Position numbers and translations under genes: made by a program. 25,969 nt of DNA from the NCBI GenBank assembly GCA_041573795.1, contig JBFFQB010000034.1:1-25969 (forward strand), given 5' to 3'. The notes beneath the pieces are model-generated. The model did not search any database. It worked only from the letters and a program-made list of their open reading frames with translations, and was not told the DNA's origin. Below are positions 1-6,991 of this stretch, one piece after another (position 1 is the stretch's first letter; each line of letters opens with the position of its first letter). Source of the stretch: E44-bin32 sp041573795. Lineage in GTDB: Bacteria; Chloroflexota; Anaerolineae; Anaerolineales; E44-bin32.

Positions 1-31
1 CACTCAGGCCCCGGAAGAGCTAAGCGAAAAG

Positions 32-50
32 AAGTAGGCGTCCTACTTTT
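32..50 (-). terminator. Short hairpin at the 3' end of the glycoside hydrolase gene
   Basis: A perfect 7-bp inverted repeat (AAGTAGG / CCTACTT, 3-nt loop) sits over the stop codon of the minus-strand gene. Read on the minus strand it is followed by CTTTTC, so it could act as a weak intrinsic terminator. The stem is short and AT-rich and the U tract is poor, so the call is tentative. Confidence 0.3.
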
Positions 51-2469
51 CCGGGGTAGCTGGGGGATCCGCAGGCGCGTCGAGCTGTTCGATAAAGCGA
101 CCTCCTTCACCCTCGACGATTACACGTTGACCATCTGGAAATTGAATCTGGACCCTTGATTGCTCACATGATACGGACACGCCCTGCCATTCGATCTTTA
201 CCGGCCAGGGAAAGGGGTGCCCTGGGCTGACCCATAGCTTGGTCGGGCTGATGAACCGAACCCCAAGGATTGCCAGAAACAAATCGAGCGGGATCGATCC
301 CTGAAAATTTCCACCCATCCCGAGCCCACGAGATTCATCTGCGTGGTAGCGCTCGAAAAATTGTTTATCACGCTTGAGGACATTCCCAACAAGCAGCATT
401 AGTTTCTGAAAGAGCTGACCTGCTTCTGTTCTAAATCCATGTTCAACCATTCCTATACCAATCAGGCTGTTGTACGACATGCGCACAGAACGAAGGTCTT
501 CCCGATCATCTTCGGCGTATGCCTTATCCGTAGCTGGCACTACGCTCAACCCGGATTGACGCCAATAGGCATCAGGATTCATAACAGTATCTTGTACCAA
601 GGATCTGGCCCTTGCTGCATCCATCCAGCCAGCCCACAGCGGTAGGAGCAAGGAAATATCTTCCCGTTCAAGGTCGGGGATGACAATCTCCATTGTCATC
701 TTCTCGTCAATCCCTTCGACGGAAATCTTTTTCACATGATGGTTTAACTTCTCCGTTGTACAGGTGCTCCAGTCCCAGAAGGATTGAAATTTCCGATAGG
801 TGATCGTTTCCGTCCGCTGTCGCTTACGCGCGCCTTCACTCACAATCGTTACCTTTAACTTCTTCCCTTTTTCGGGATCTCCCTTCAATCGAAGGAGCAG
901 CTTGGAAGGAGGCTCAATATCTCGATCGAGCTTGCTCTTCGATTTTCCTCGTCGTTTCAACAATTGCAGTCCTGTATGAGACCTGTGGGAATCTCGGTCG
1001 ACATGCTGGAAGGTTGAGCGCTTTTCCGACCAGGTGTCTTCAACCCGTCTGGCCAGTTCAACGACACGTTCCTGGATGAGCGCTGTTATTGCCTCGCGAT
1101 CGACCAATTGGGCCATTGCAATCAAAGCCTGCCCTTCACGATAAAGATATACCGCCAGATCGACCGCCTCAGCCTGTGCGACATTAAAGCCCTGAGCCCA
1201 AGGGTAGAAGCGATTAAAGATTGGCCGACTTTCGAGATCAGATTGGATGACGTGATCCCACTCTGGAAAGCCATCCTCATCTCGATCATGGAGCTTGATA
1301 AACCAGGATTCATAGAAGCTAAACAACCCGGGAAATACTTCTGCCAGGAACCCCTCATCTTCAGTCCACAAGTAATAGTCCCAAGCGAGTGTAGCGAGGA
1401 GTGGGAGAGCCTGATAGCCGGCGCGCTGACCTCCTAAGCCTGGAGCCCAATCAAGCTCACCGGCGCTGTTCTGTGTGCGTAAGATATTACGCAATAAATC
1501 CTTTACAAGATCGGGGGCGATTGGCAGTACCTGACGGGCGAGGTAAACCGTAGCGGCTGTGGATATTCCTCCCCAGGGTCCGGTATAGTCTTTCCCATCC
1601 TTGGACCGGGCATAGCCGTCGTCGATCCCACGCCGATTGACCAGACCTGGCCTCGAATTATGCACGGTTGGTCCGACAAATCCACGCAGTAGCTCTTTTT
1701 GGGTCATCCACAAGATCGCATCCCAATCGGGATCTCCCGTCTCAATCGAAAGCATATTTGCATTCACCATCTCGATGCGTGACAGGGTTGACTCCCAGGG
1801 TATCTGGATCAACTCTCGACCCCTCTCAAAAGAGCGTTCTTGTTCAACTGCTGCCGTATGCACCCAAACCCATGTTTTCGAACCTCCCGGCGCGATCGTT
1901 GCAGCGACTTGGAGAGAAGGGTATGCCGCAGGAACTTTACGAGCATCGCCGCTCAGCATGACAACCGGGTATATATTCCCGGCCTGGCCCGATAAGGTTG
2001 AAACGCCATTAAACTCGGCTAAGCCCATCGGGTTTGCTTGCTCCCCAGGTTGAAGGTAGGCGCTCAGACGGAGATTGACTACCTGAGGCAGGGCAGTGAG
2101 ATTATCCAGCGTAAAACGACCCATGACAGCAAGTGAATCAGGAATGAAATATTCCGCCCGAACCCGCAACTCCTCAAAGGGCGTAAACGCTAGCACAGCC
2201 AGGTTTGGCCATATACGCCGCAGTGTCACGGGCTCGACGAATGTCTGCGGATCCTGACGGGTTACACCACCATATGTAAAGGCAGGGAATATGTGGATGG
2301 ATTGGGTTCGCCTGCCATAAGAGCTTTGCAACCAAATGGCTGGAACTTCCGTGCCCCACCAGCCTAACTCCCAGATCTGATCATTGCTGTAATCAGTTTG
2401 TACGAAACGTGCATCGGCCGAGAGGGTTAAGCAGATCGGATCATTTTCACCAAGGGACCAGGTTTTCAT
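43..2469 (-). CDS. Six-hairpin (GH63/MGH1-like) glycoside hydrolase
   Basis: An 808-residue protein without signal peptide or membrane segment, so probably cytoplasmic. Residues 1-230 look like an N-terminal beta-sandwich. From about 245 onward the helices and aromatic motifs resemble the (alpha/alpha)6 barrel of GH63/MGH1-like enzymes: RRGIDDGY (280-286) around a probable acidic catalytic residue, FPEWDH (401-406), LLPLWAGW (608-615), and GLGMGGNFQGS (715-725), where the family's second acidic motif and barrel closure are expected. About 100 residues (500-602), rich in Lys and beta strand, interrupt the barrel. Substrate cannot be read from the sequence; an alpha-glucoside is a guess. The ATG at 2469 is supported by a promoter placed 8 nt upstream and by the lack of any Shine-Dalgarno sequence. 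The gene is divergent from the MaoC gene. Confidence 0.75.
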   Translation of the reverse strand: MKTWSLGENDPICLTLSADARFVQTDYSNDQIWELGWWGTEVPAIWLQSSYGRRTQSIHIFPAFTYGGVTRQDPQTFVEPVTLRRIWPNLAVLAFTPFEELRVRAEYFIPDSLAVMGRFTLDNLTALPQVVNLRLSAYLQPGEQANPMGLAEFNGVSTLSGQAGNIYPVVMLSGDARKVPAAYPSLQVAATIAPGGSKTWVWVHTAAVEQERSFERGRELIQIPWESTLSRIEMVNANMLSIETGDPDWDAILWMTQKELLRGFVGPTVHNSRPGLVNRRGIDDGYARSKDGKDYTGPWGGISTAATVYLARQVLPIAPDLVKDLLRNILRTQNSAGELDWAPGLGGQRAGYQALPLLATLAWDYYLWTEDEGFLAEVFPGLFSFYESWFIKLHDRDEDGFPEWDHVIQSDLESRPIFNRFYPWAQGFNVAQAEAVDLAVYLYREGQALIAMAQLVDREAITALIQERVVELARRVEDTWSEKRSTFQHVDRDSHRSHTGLQLLKRRGKSKSKLDRDIEPPSKLLLRLKGDPEKGKKLKVTIVSEGARKRQRTETITYRKFQSFWDWSTCTTEKLNHHVKKISVEGIDEKMTMEIVIPDLEREDISLLLPLWAGWMDAARARSLVQDTVMNPDAYWRQSGLSVVPATDKAYAEDDREDLRSVRMSYNSLIGIGMVEHGFRTEAGQLFQKLMLLVGNVLKRDKQFFERYHADESRGLGMGGNFQGSIPLDLFLAILGVRFISPTKLWVSPGHPFPWPVKIEWQGVSVSCEQSRVQIQFPDGQRVIVEGEGGRFIEQLDAPADPPATPEK

Positions 2470-2477
2470 AACTATAG

Positions 2478-2506
2478 ATTCTAGGGATTCGCTGCCTAAA
2501 CGTCAA
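2478..2506 (-). promoter_or_regulatory. Sigma70-like promoter, leaderless, for the glycoside hydrolase
   Basis: On the minus strand TTGACG (2501-2506) and TAGAAT (2478-2483) are separated by exactly 17 nt. The -10 box ends 8 nt before the ATG at 2469. Transcription would therefore begin at or next to the start codon, which fits the absence of a ribosome binding site. Confidence 0.65.
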
Positions 2507-2544
2507 AGGGATTTGAGCGTCCAAGCACTCAGGCGAAGTACTCA

Positions 2545-2582
2545 TGCTAGAATTACCCACAGCCGAGCACCAGGAGGTGACG
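2545..2582 (+). promoter_or_regulatory. Extended -10 promoter and ribosome binding site of the MaoC gene
   Basis: TGCTAGAAT (2545-2553) is an extended -10 element without a clear -35 box. AGGAGGT (2572-2578) lies 4 nt before the ATG at 2583. An earlier in-frame ATG at 2544 overlaps the promoter itself, so it should not be the start; the first residues there also look unlike the family. Confidence 0.55.
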
Positions 2583-3053
2583 ATGCCAGCTGAACAACAG
2601 GTTCGCGGCTTATACTTTGAAGAATTTGAACTGGGCCACAAGGTTACCAGTGCTGGTCGAACCATCACTGAGGCAGATATCCTTGCCTTTGCAGGCCTTT
2701 CAGGAGACTTCAATTCAATCCATACCGATGCAGTTTACACGGCAACGACTCCCTTTGGGGAACGGGTAGCCCATGGATTACTGATCCTGTCTATCGCCTC
2801 TGGCCTGGGCGTCCGCACGGGGGTGATGGAGGGTACGGTGATCGCCTTCCGTGAGATGACCGAGTGGAAATTCAGTCTCCCGGTATTTATCGGCGATACT
2901 ATTCACGCCGAGATGGAAGTGGTTGAGAAGAAAGCGCTCCCCCGTCTTGAGGGAGGACTGGTAACATTCGATGTCAATGTTAAAAACCAGGATGAAAACA
3001 GCGTTATGCGGGGCAAATGGCTGGTCATCATGCAGAGTCAATCTGAAGCCTAG
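2583..3053 (+). CDS. MaoC family dehydratase / (R)-hydratase-like protein
   Basis: A 156-residue single hot-dog-fold protein. The hydratase-2 motif is visible as SGDFNSIHTD, giving the expected catalytic Asp42 and His47, followed by the family's FGxRVAHGLL segment (58-67). MaoC-type proteins hydrate or dehydrate acyl-CoA or acyl-ACP thioesters; which substrate is used here is unknown. Start chosen at 2583 because a strong AGGAGGT precedes it. The gene sits 42 bp before the PBP gene, which has its own promoter, so the two are probably separate or only partly co-transcribed. Confidence 0.85.
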   Translation: MPAEQQVRGLYFEEFELGHKVTSAGRTITEADILAFAGLSGDFNSIHTDAVYTATTPFGERVAHGLLILSIASGLGVRTGVMEGTVIAFREMTEWKFSLPVFIGDTIHAEMEVVEKKALPRLEGGLVTFDVNVKNQDENSVMRGKWLVIMQSQSEA

Positions 3054-3078
3054 GCTGTCATTCTCAAAGCTACCTGGG

Positions 3079-3087
3079 TGCTATAAT
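3079..3087 (+). promoter_or_regulatory. Extended -10 promoter, leaderless, for the penicillin-binding protein
   Basis: TGCTATAAT is a perfect extended -10 element. Its TATAAT ends 8 nt before the ATG at 3096, so the transcript should start at about the start codon. No -35 box or Shine-Dalgarno sequence is evident. Confidence 0.6.
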
Positions 3088-3095
3088 CGCATGCT

Positions 3096-6000
3096 ATGAC
3101 GACTCCGACGGATGACCCCCCGCTTGATCCCAAGTCTGAGGATGAGAGCGACGAGACTCAAGGTTGGGAGTTTCGCCCAAAAGTCAATCCTGAAGATTCC
3201 CCGGATTCCGAGGCTGAGCAACCCCCCTCTTCCCGATTCCAGCGGTTGATCGATGGCCATATTGAGCAGGAAGATGATGATCTAGAAACGCCCCGGCATC
3301 CTACCGGGCATCCGGATCTTACCGGGGGATGGATGGCCGAAGGCGCTCTTGAGCATGAGCCCCCACGGCTTGAGACCGAAATGGATCAAGAGCGGGCTGC
3401 GGCATCCCTTCCCGGTGCAGATGTCGAACCTGACCACCTCCCCCAACCGGTGCCCGAGACAGACATGGGCGCGACACAAGTGGCTCCGGCTGCCTTCATC
3501 CCTCCCACGACTACCGGGTCTGCAGGAAAGTTCTCGCTCACGGGTCAAGGTTGTGGCGGTTGCGCGCTGCGCATGGCCATCCTTGGGTCATTCATACTGG
3601 TTGCCTTCCTCATCGGCGTGATCTCCTTCGGGCTTTATCAATACTATGCCCTTGCCTCTACGCTACCACCAGTCGAGGATCTCCAAGAACGGGCGGCTCA
3701 GTTTGAGACCACCCGCATTCTCGACCGAGAGGGCAATCTGCTCTATGAAATCCTCGATCCACAAGCTGGCCGGCGCACCTATGTGCCTTTCGAGAAAATT
3801 TCACCCTATATGCTGGCAGCTATTATCTCCACCGAGGATTCCCAGTTTTACTCGCATCCCGGATTTGATCTGGGTGCAATTCTGCGGGCTGTCTGGCAGA
3901 ACTATACACAGGGAGAGGTCGTCTCTGGCGCATCGACAATCACGCAGCAAATCGCCCGCAATTTACTCTTCACTCCTGAAGAACGCAGCCGGCGAACTGC
4001 GCTGCGAAAGACGCGCGAGGTTCTATTGGCTGCGGAGATCACCCGGCGCTATAGCAAGGAAGAAATCCTGGAGCTCTATCTGAACCAACATTATTTCGGC
4101 AATCTTGCCTATGGAGTCGAGGCAGCAGCACAAACTTACTTCAACACTTCAGCCGAAAAGCTTACGCTGGCGCAAGCTTCATTTTTAGCGGGTTTGGTCC
4201 AGGCCCCTTCGGTCTATGACATTTTTAACAACACAGAAGCGACACTCAATCGTCACCGGCAAGTTTTAACTTTGATGGTGGATACCAGCACGGAACAGGG
4301 TTGTATTTTCGTTAAAGCTGGCCAGCAACCTATCTGCGTTCTGCCTGAAGACGCTGGCGCTGCCGCAGCAGAGATCATCAACTACCAGTTCCCAACACCT
4401 GATATCCAGATCCGCTTTCCACATTGGGTAAATTACGTTCGCGCTGAACTTGAAAAGCTATATGACTCGCAGACGATCTACCGTTCGGGCTTCACAGTTT
4501 TCACGACCCTTGATCCGGTCCTGCAACAACGCGCGCAAGAGGTTGTGCGGACACAGGTTGAGGCACTGGCCGATAAACGCGCCACCAATGGAGCCCTGGT
4601 GACCTTGCAACCCGCCACAGGTCAGATCCTGGCGATGATCGGTTCTGCTAATTATGGCAACGAAGACATTGACGGCCAGATCAATATGGCTGTTCGCCCT
4701 CGACAACCGGGATCTTCGATTAAACCCTTGACCTACACAGCGGCGTTCGAGAAAGGTTGGACCCCGGCCACCCTCATCTGGGACGTGCCATCTGAATTTC
4801 CCCCATCTGGAAACCCGGATGATCCGCGCCCACCCTACGAGCCTGTCAATTACGATGAACGCTTCCATGGCCCCGTGACCGTCCGCAGTGCTTTGGCCAA
4901 CTCCTACAATATTCCTGCCGTCAAAACGCTAGATTTCGTTGGTATTTACGATGATCCCAATTCGCCGCAGGCAGATGGTTTTGTAAACTTCGCCCAACGA
5001 GTAGGCATCACAACGCTGGATCGCGATGATTATGGTCTGTCGCTCACTCTGGGTGGTGGTGATGTAACCTTACTCGAGCTTGCCAGCGTATATGCCACGC
5101 TTGCCAACGGCGGGAAACAGGTACCACCGGTCGCAATCCTTCGCATTGAAGATAGCACTGGCGCTGTCGTCTATCGTTACGAACAACCCCCAGGGGAGCA
5201 GCTCATTCGTGCCGAACATGCATACTTGATCACAGATATCCTCAGCGATAACCAGGCTCGAACGCCCGCCTTTGGGCCGAACTCATTATTGAACTTGCCG
5301 TTCAAAGTTGCTGCGAAAACTGGAACTACGAATGATTTCCGGGATAACTGGACGCTGGGCTACACACCGGATGTCGCCATTGGCGTTTGGGTCGGGAATG
5401 CCGACTATACCCCCATGCAGAATACCTCCGGGCTCACCGGAGCGGCACCGATCTGGAACGAGGTCATGCAGTTCGCCCAGGATCGCCTGACCGGTGGTGT
5501 GCCATCCCCTGTAAGTCGCCCAGCCGGTATCACGGACCGAGTGGTATGCACAGTCTCTGGCGCTGAGCCCTCAGAGTGGTGTCCGTCGCAGCAAACGGAG
5601 CTTTTCGCCACTGACCAATTGCCCCTGCCTAAAGAACAGGATCTCTGGCGAAAAGCTTGGGTAGACGGTTTCTCCTTGGAGTTGGCTTCCGCTGACTGTG
5701 CGGATTTTGCGCAGGAAAAGCTTGGCTTGAATGTTTCCGATCCATGGGCAAGGGAATGGTTGGAGGAGGATGAGCAAGGACAGGCATGGCTTGAGCGGAT
5801 GGAGATTGATGACGATCCTCTCTTTTTCATGCCGGACACCGTCTGTGACGAGGATAGTCCACGTCCGATCCTTGGTTTCACTGACCCACCGGAAGGTGCC
5901 ACGATCACCACTTCTCCGCTCGAAATTTTCGGGCGCGCCAGCGCTACGGACGAGTTTAAGGATTGGATATTGGAGTATGATCTCGGGATATCTTCGGAAT

Positions 6001-6302
6001 CCTCGCCCGACCTCGCACAAGTCAACCGCGCTGTGGATGAACCTGAGAAATTGTTCAGTTGGGATTTGGCTGGTATCCCCAATGGGCCGATCACTTTACG
6101 GCTTGGTGTCCGTAGCCAGAGAGGTGGTAAAGCCGTAGTGGAGCTGCATCTCAACGTTGCACTTCCAACGCCCACGCCAACACCTACCACTACACCAACC
6201 CAAACTACTACGCCAACCTCTACTCCGACGCCTACCCTTACACCTACGGCCACATCGACAGTCACACCGACGGAAACGGCTACCTTAAATCCACCGCCAT
6301 AA
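3096..6302 (+). CDS. Class A penicillin-binding protein (GT51 transglycosylase plus transpeptidase)
   Basis: A 1068-residue bifunctional peptidoglycan synthase. Residues 1-150 are acidic, Pro-rich and probably disordered and cytoplasmic. One membrane helix (about 158-184) follows, directly preceded by a GCGGC motif (152-156). The GT51 domain has its EDSQFYSHPG motif (E247 the likely catalytic Glu) and ASTITQQIARN (279-289). The transpeptidase domain has all three motifs: SSIK (Ser540, Lys543), SYN (603-605) and KTGT (741-744). Residues 812-1020 form a C-terminal extension with four Cys and a beta-sandwich-like part near 925-1020 that recalls C-terminal domains of PbpC-type proteins. The last 45 residues are Pro/Thr repeats. 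It acts at the outer face of the cytoplasmic membrane and is much longer than the usual 700-850 residues. Confidence 0.92.
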   Translation: MTTPTDDPPLDPKSEDESDETQGWEFRPKVNPEDSPDSEAEQPPSSRFQRLIDGHIEQEDDDLETPRHPTGHPDLTGGWMAEGALEHEPPRLETEMDQERAAASLPGADVEPDHLPQPVPETDMGATQVAPAAFIPPTTTGSAGKFSLTGQGCGGCALRMAILGSFILVAFLIGVISFGLYQYYALASTLPPVEDLQERAAQFETTRILDREGNLLYEILDPQAGRRTYVPFEKISPYMLAAIISTEDSQFYSHPGFDLGAILRAVWQNYTQGEVVSGASTITQQIARNLLFTPEERSRRTALRKTREVLLAAEITRRYSKEEILELYLNQHYFGNLAYGVEAAAQTYFNTSAEKLTLAQASFLAGLVQAPSVYDIFNNTEATLNRHRQVLTLMVDTSTEQGCIFVKAGQQPICVLPEDAGAAAAEIINYQFPTPDIQIRFPHWVNYVRAELEKLYDSQTIYRSGFTVFTTLDPVLQQRAQEVVRTQVEALADKRATNGALVTLQPATGQILAMIGSANYGNEDIDGQINMAVRPRQPGSSIKPLTYTAAFEKGWTPATLIWDVPSEFPPSGNPDDPRPPYEPVNYDERFHGPVTVRSALANSYNIPAVKTLDFVGIYDDPNSPQADGFVNFAQRVGITTLDRDDYGLSLTLGGGDVTLLELASVYATLANGGKQVPPVAILRIEDSTGAVVYRYEQPPGEQLIRAEHAYLITDILSDNQARTPAFGPNSLLNLPFKVAAKTGTTNDFRDNWTLGYTPDVAIGVWVGNADYTPMQNTSGLTGAAPIWNEVMQFAQDRLTGGVPSPVSRPAGITDRVVCTVSGAEPSEWCPSQQTELFATDQLPLPKEQDLWRKAWVDGFSLELASADCADFAQEKLGLNVSDPWAREWLEEDEQGQAWLERMEIDDDPLFFMPDTVCDEDSPRPILGFTDPPEGATITTSPLEIFGRASATDEFKDWILEYDLGISSESSPDLAQVNRAVDEPEKLFSWDLAGIPNGPITLRLGVRSQRGGKAVVELHLNVALPTPTPTPTTTPTQTTTPTSTPTPTLTPTATSTVTPTETATLNPPP
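6165..6287 (+). repeat. Pro-Thr repeat tail encoded at the end of the PBP gene
   Basis: Residues about 1024-1064 are an irregular run of PT, TPT and TPTPT units encoded by degenerate ACN-CCN codons. Such tails often act as extended, possibly glycosylated linkers or wall-spanning segments in Chloroflexi and Actinobacteria; here the tail is terminal, with no domain after it. Codons vary, so this is not a simple microsatellite. Confidence 0.8.
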
Positions 6303-6353
6303 GATTGAATCCACGATCTCGTCTATGGGGATAAACGCTTGCTGCACCAGCTG

Positions 6354-6956
6354 CTAGTCTGATTCTTTTGGTGGTCGATCAAACCACAGTTCGTGATACA
6401 CACGGTTCCAATCAGCCGTCGCCCGGATAGCAATCATTACACCGGAAGCAACTGCAGCCCCTACCTGGAGCGTTGAAGCGCCAAATAAAAGCCAGAGCGG
6501 GGCTAAGAGCACGGCTGTAGCGATATTCGCCCTGGCGGAATGACGTACGATAAGTTGCATCGCCGCTGCGAGACCGATCCCTAATACAAAACCCAAGGGC
6601 CAGAAGATGAGCAGTGCCCCACCGGCCGTCGCCAAGCCCATCCCGCCTCGAAAACCAGCTAAGGCTGGCCAGCAGTGACCCCCGACGACCAGCGCGATCG
6701 CTGCCCAAGCAACCAGCGGCCGCCCGCTATAGCTCAATGCAAACCAGGCTACAAGGGCTCCCTTGGCAAGATCAAGGATCATCACCATGATGCCTGGAAA
6801 CCAGCCAGCAACCCTCATCGTGTTGGTCGCGCCAGCGTGTCCTGAGCCTTGCGTGCGCACATCAATCCCCTTCAACAAACGCGTAATTACGATCGAGAAG
6901 GGGATCGAGCCGACGCTATATGCGCCGAGAAGGATGAGGATATTTCTGAGGAGCAT
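6354..6956 (-). CDS. plsY: Glycerol-3-phosphate acyltransferase PlsY
   Basis: A 200-residue polytopic membrane protein with the PlsY layout: SVGSIPFS (14-21), GSGHAGATN (37-45, the family's GSGN-x-GATN), and GGHCWP...FRGGMGLAT (92-110). PlsY transfers an acyl group from acyl phosphate to glycerol-3-phosphate, the first step of bacterial phospholipid synthesis. Two usually conserved positions differ: Asn to His at residue 40 and Lys to Met at residue 106 (normally GGKGVAT). The start at 6956 is preceded by CCAGGT with a short spacer. The gene lies 35 nt downstream of the methylase-like gene on the same strand and is probably co-transcribed with it. Confidence 0.88.
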   Translation of the reverse strand: MLLRNILILLGAYSVGSIPFSIVITRLLKGIDVRTQGSGHAGATNTMRVAGWFPGIMVMILDLAKGALVAWFALSYSGRPLVAWAAIALVVGGHCWPALAGFRGGMGLATAGGALLIFWPLGFVLGIGLAAAMQLIVRHSARANIATAVLLAPLWLLFGASTLQVGAAVASGVMIAIRATADWNRVYHELWFDRPPKESD

Positions 6957-6991
6957 AACTACCTGGCCAAAAATTTCTGCTTAGAGCCAAC

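Noticed and set aside
1637..2053. 138-codon plus-strand open frame inside the glycoside hydrolase gene
   Set aside because: Antisense shadow of a gene with family motifs; no promoter or ribosome binding site and no domain-like composition.
2544..2582. Upstream ATG extending the MaoC protein by 13 residues
   Set aside because: It overlaps the extended -10 element, and a strong AGGAGGT sits before the inner ATG at 2583.
5405..6265. 286-codon minus-strand open frame with Val/Gly repeats
   Set aside because: It is the antisense of the PBP transpeptidase end and its Pro/Thr tail; the repeats are the mirror of ACN-CCN codons, and the plus-strand frame has clear catalytic motifs.
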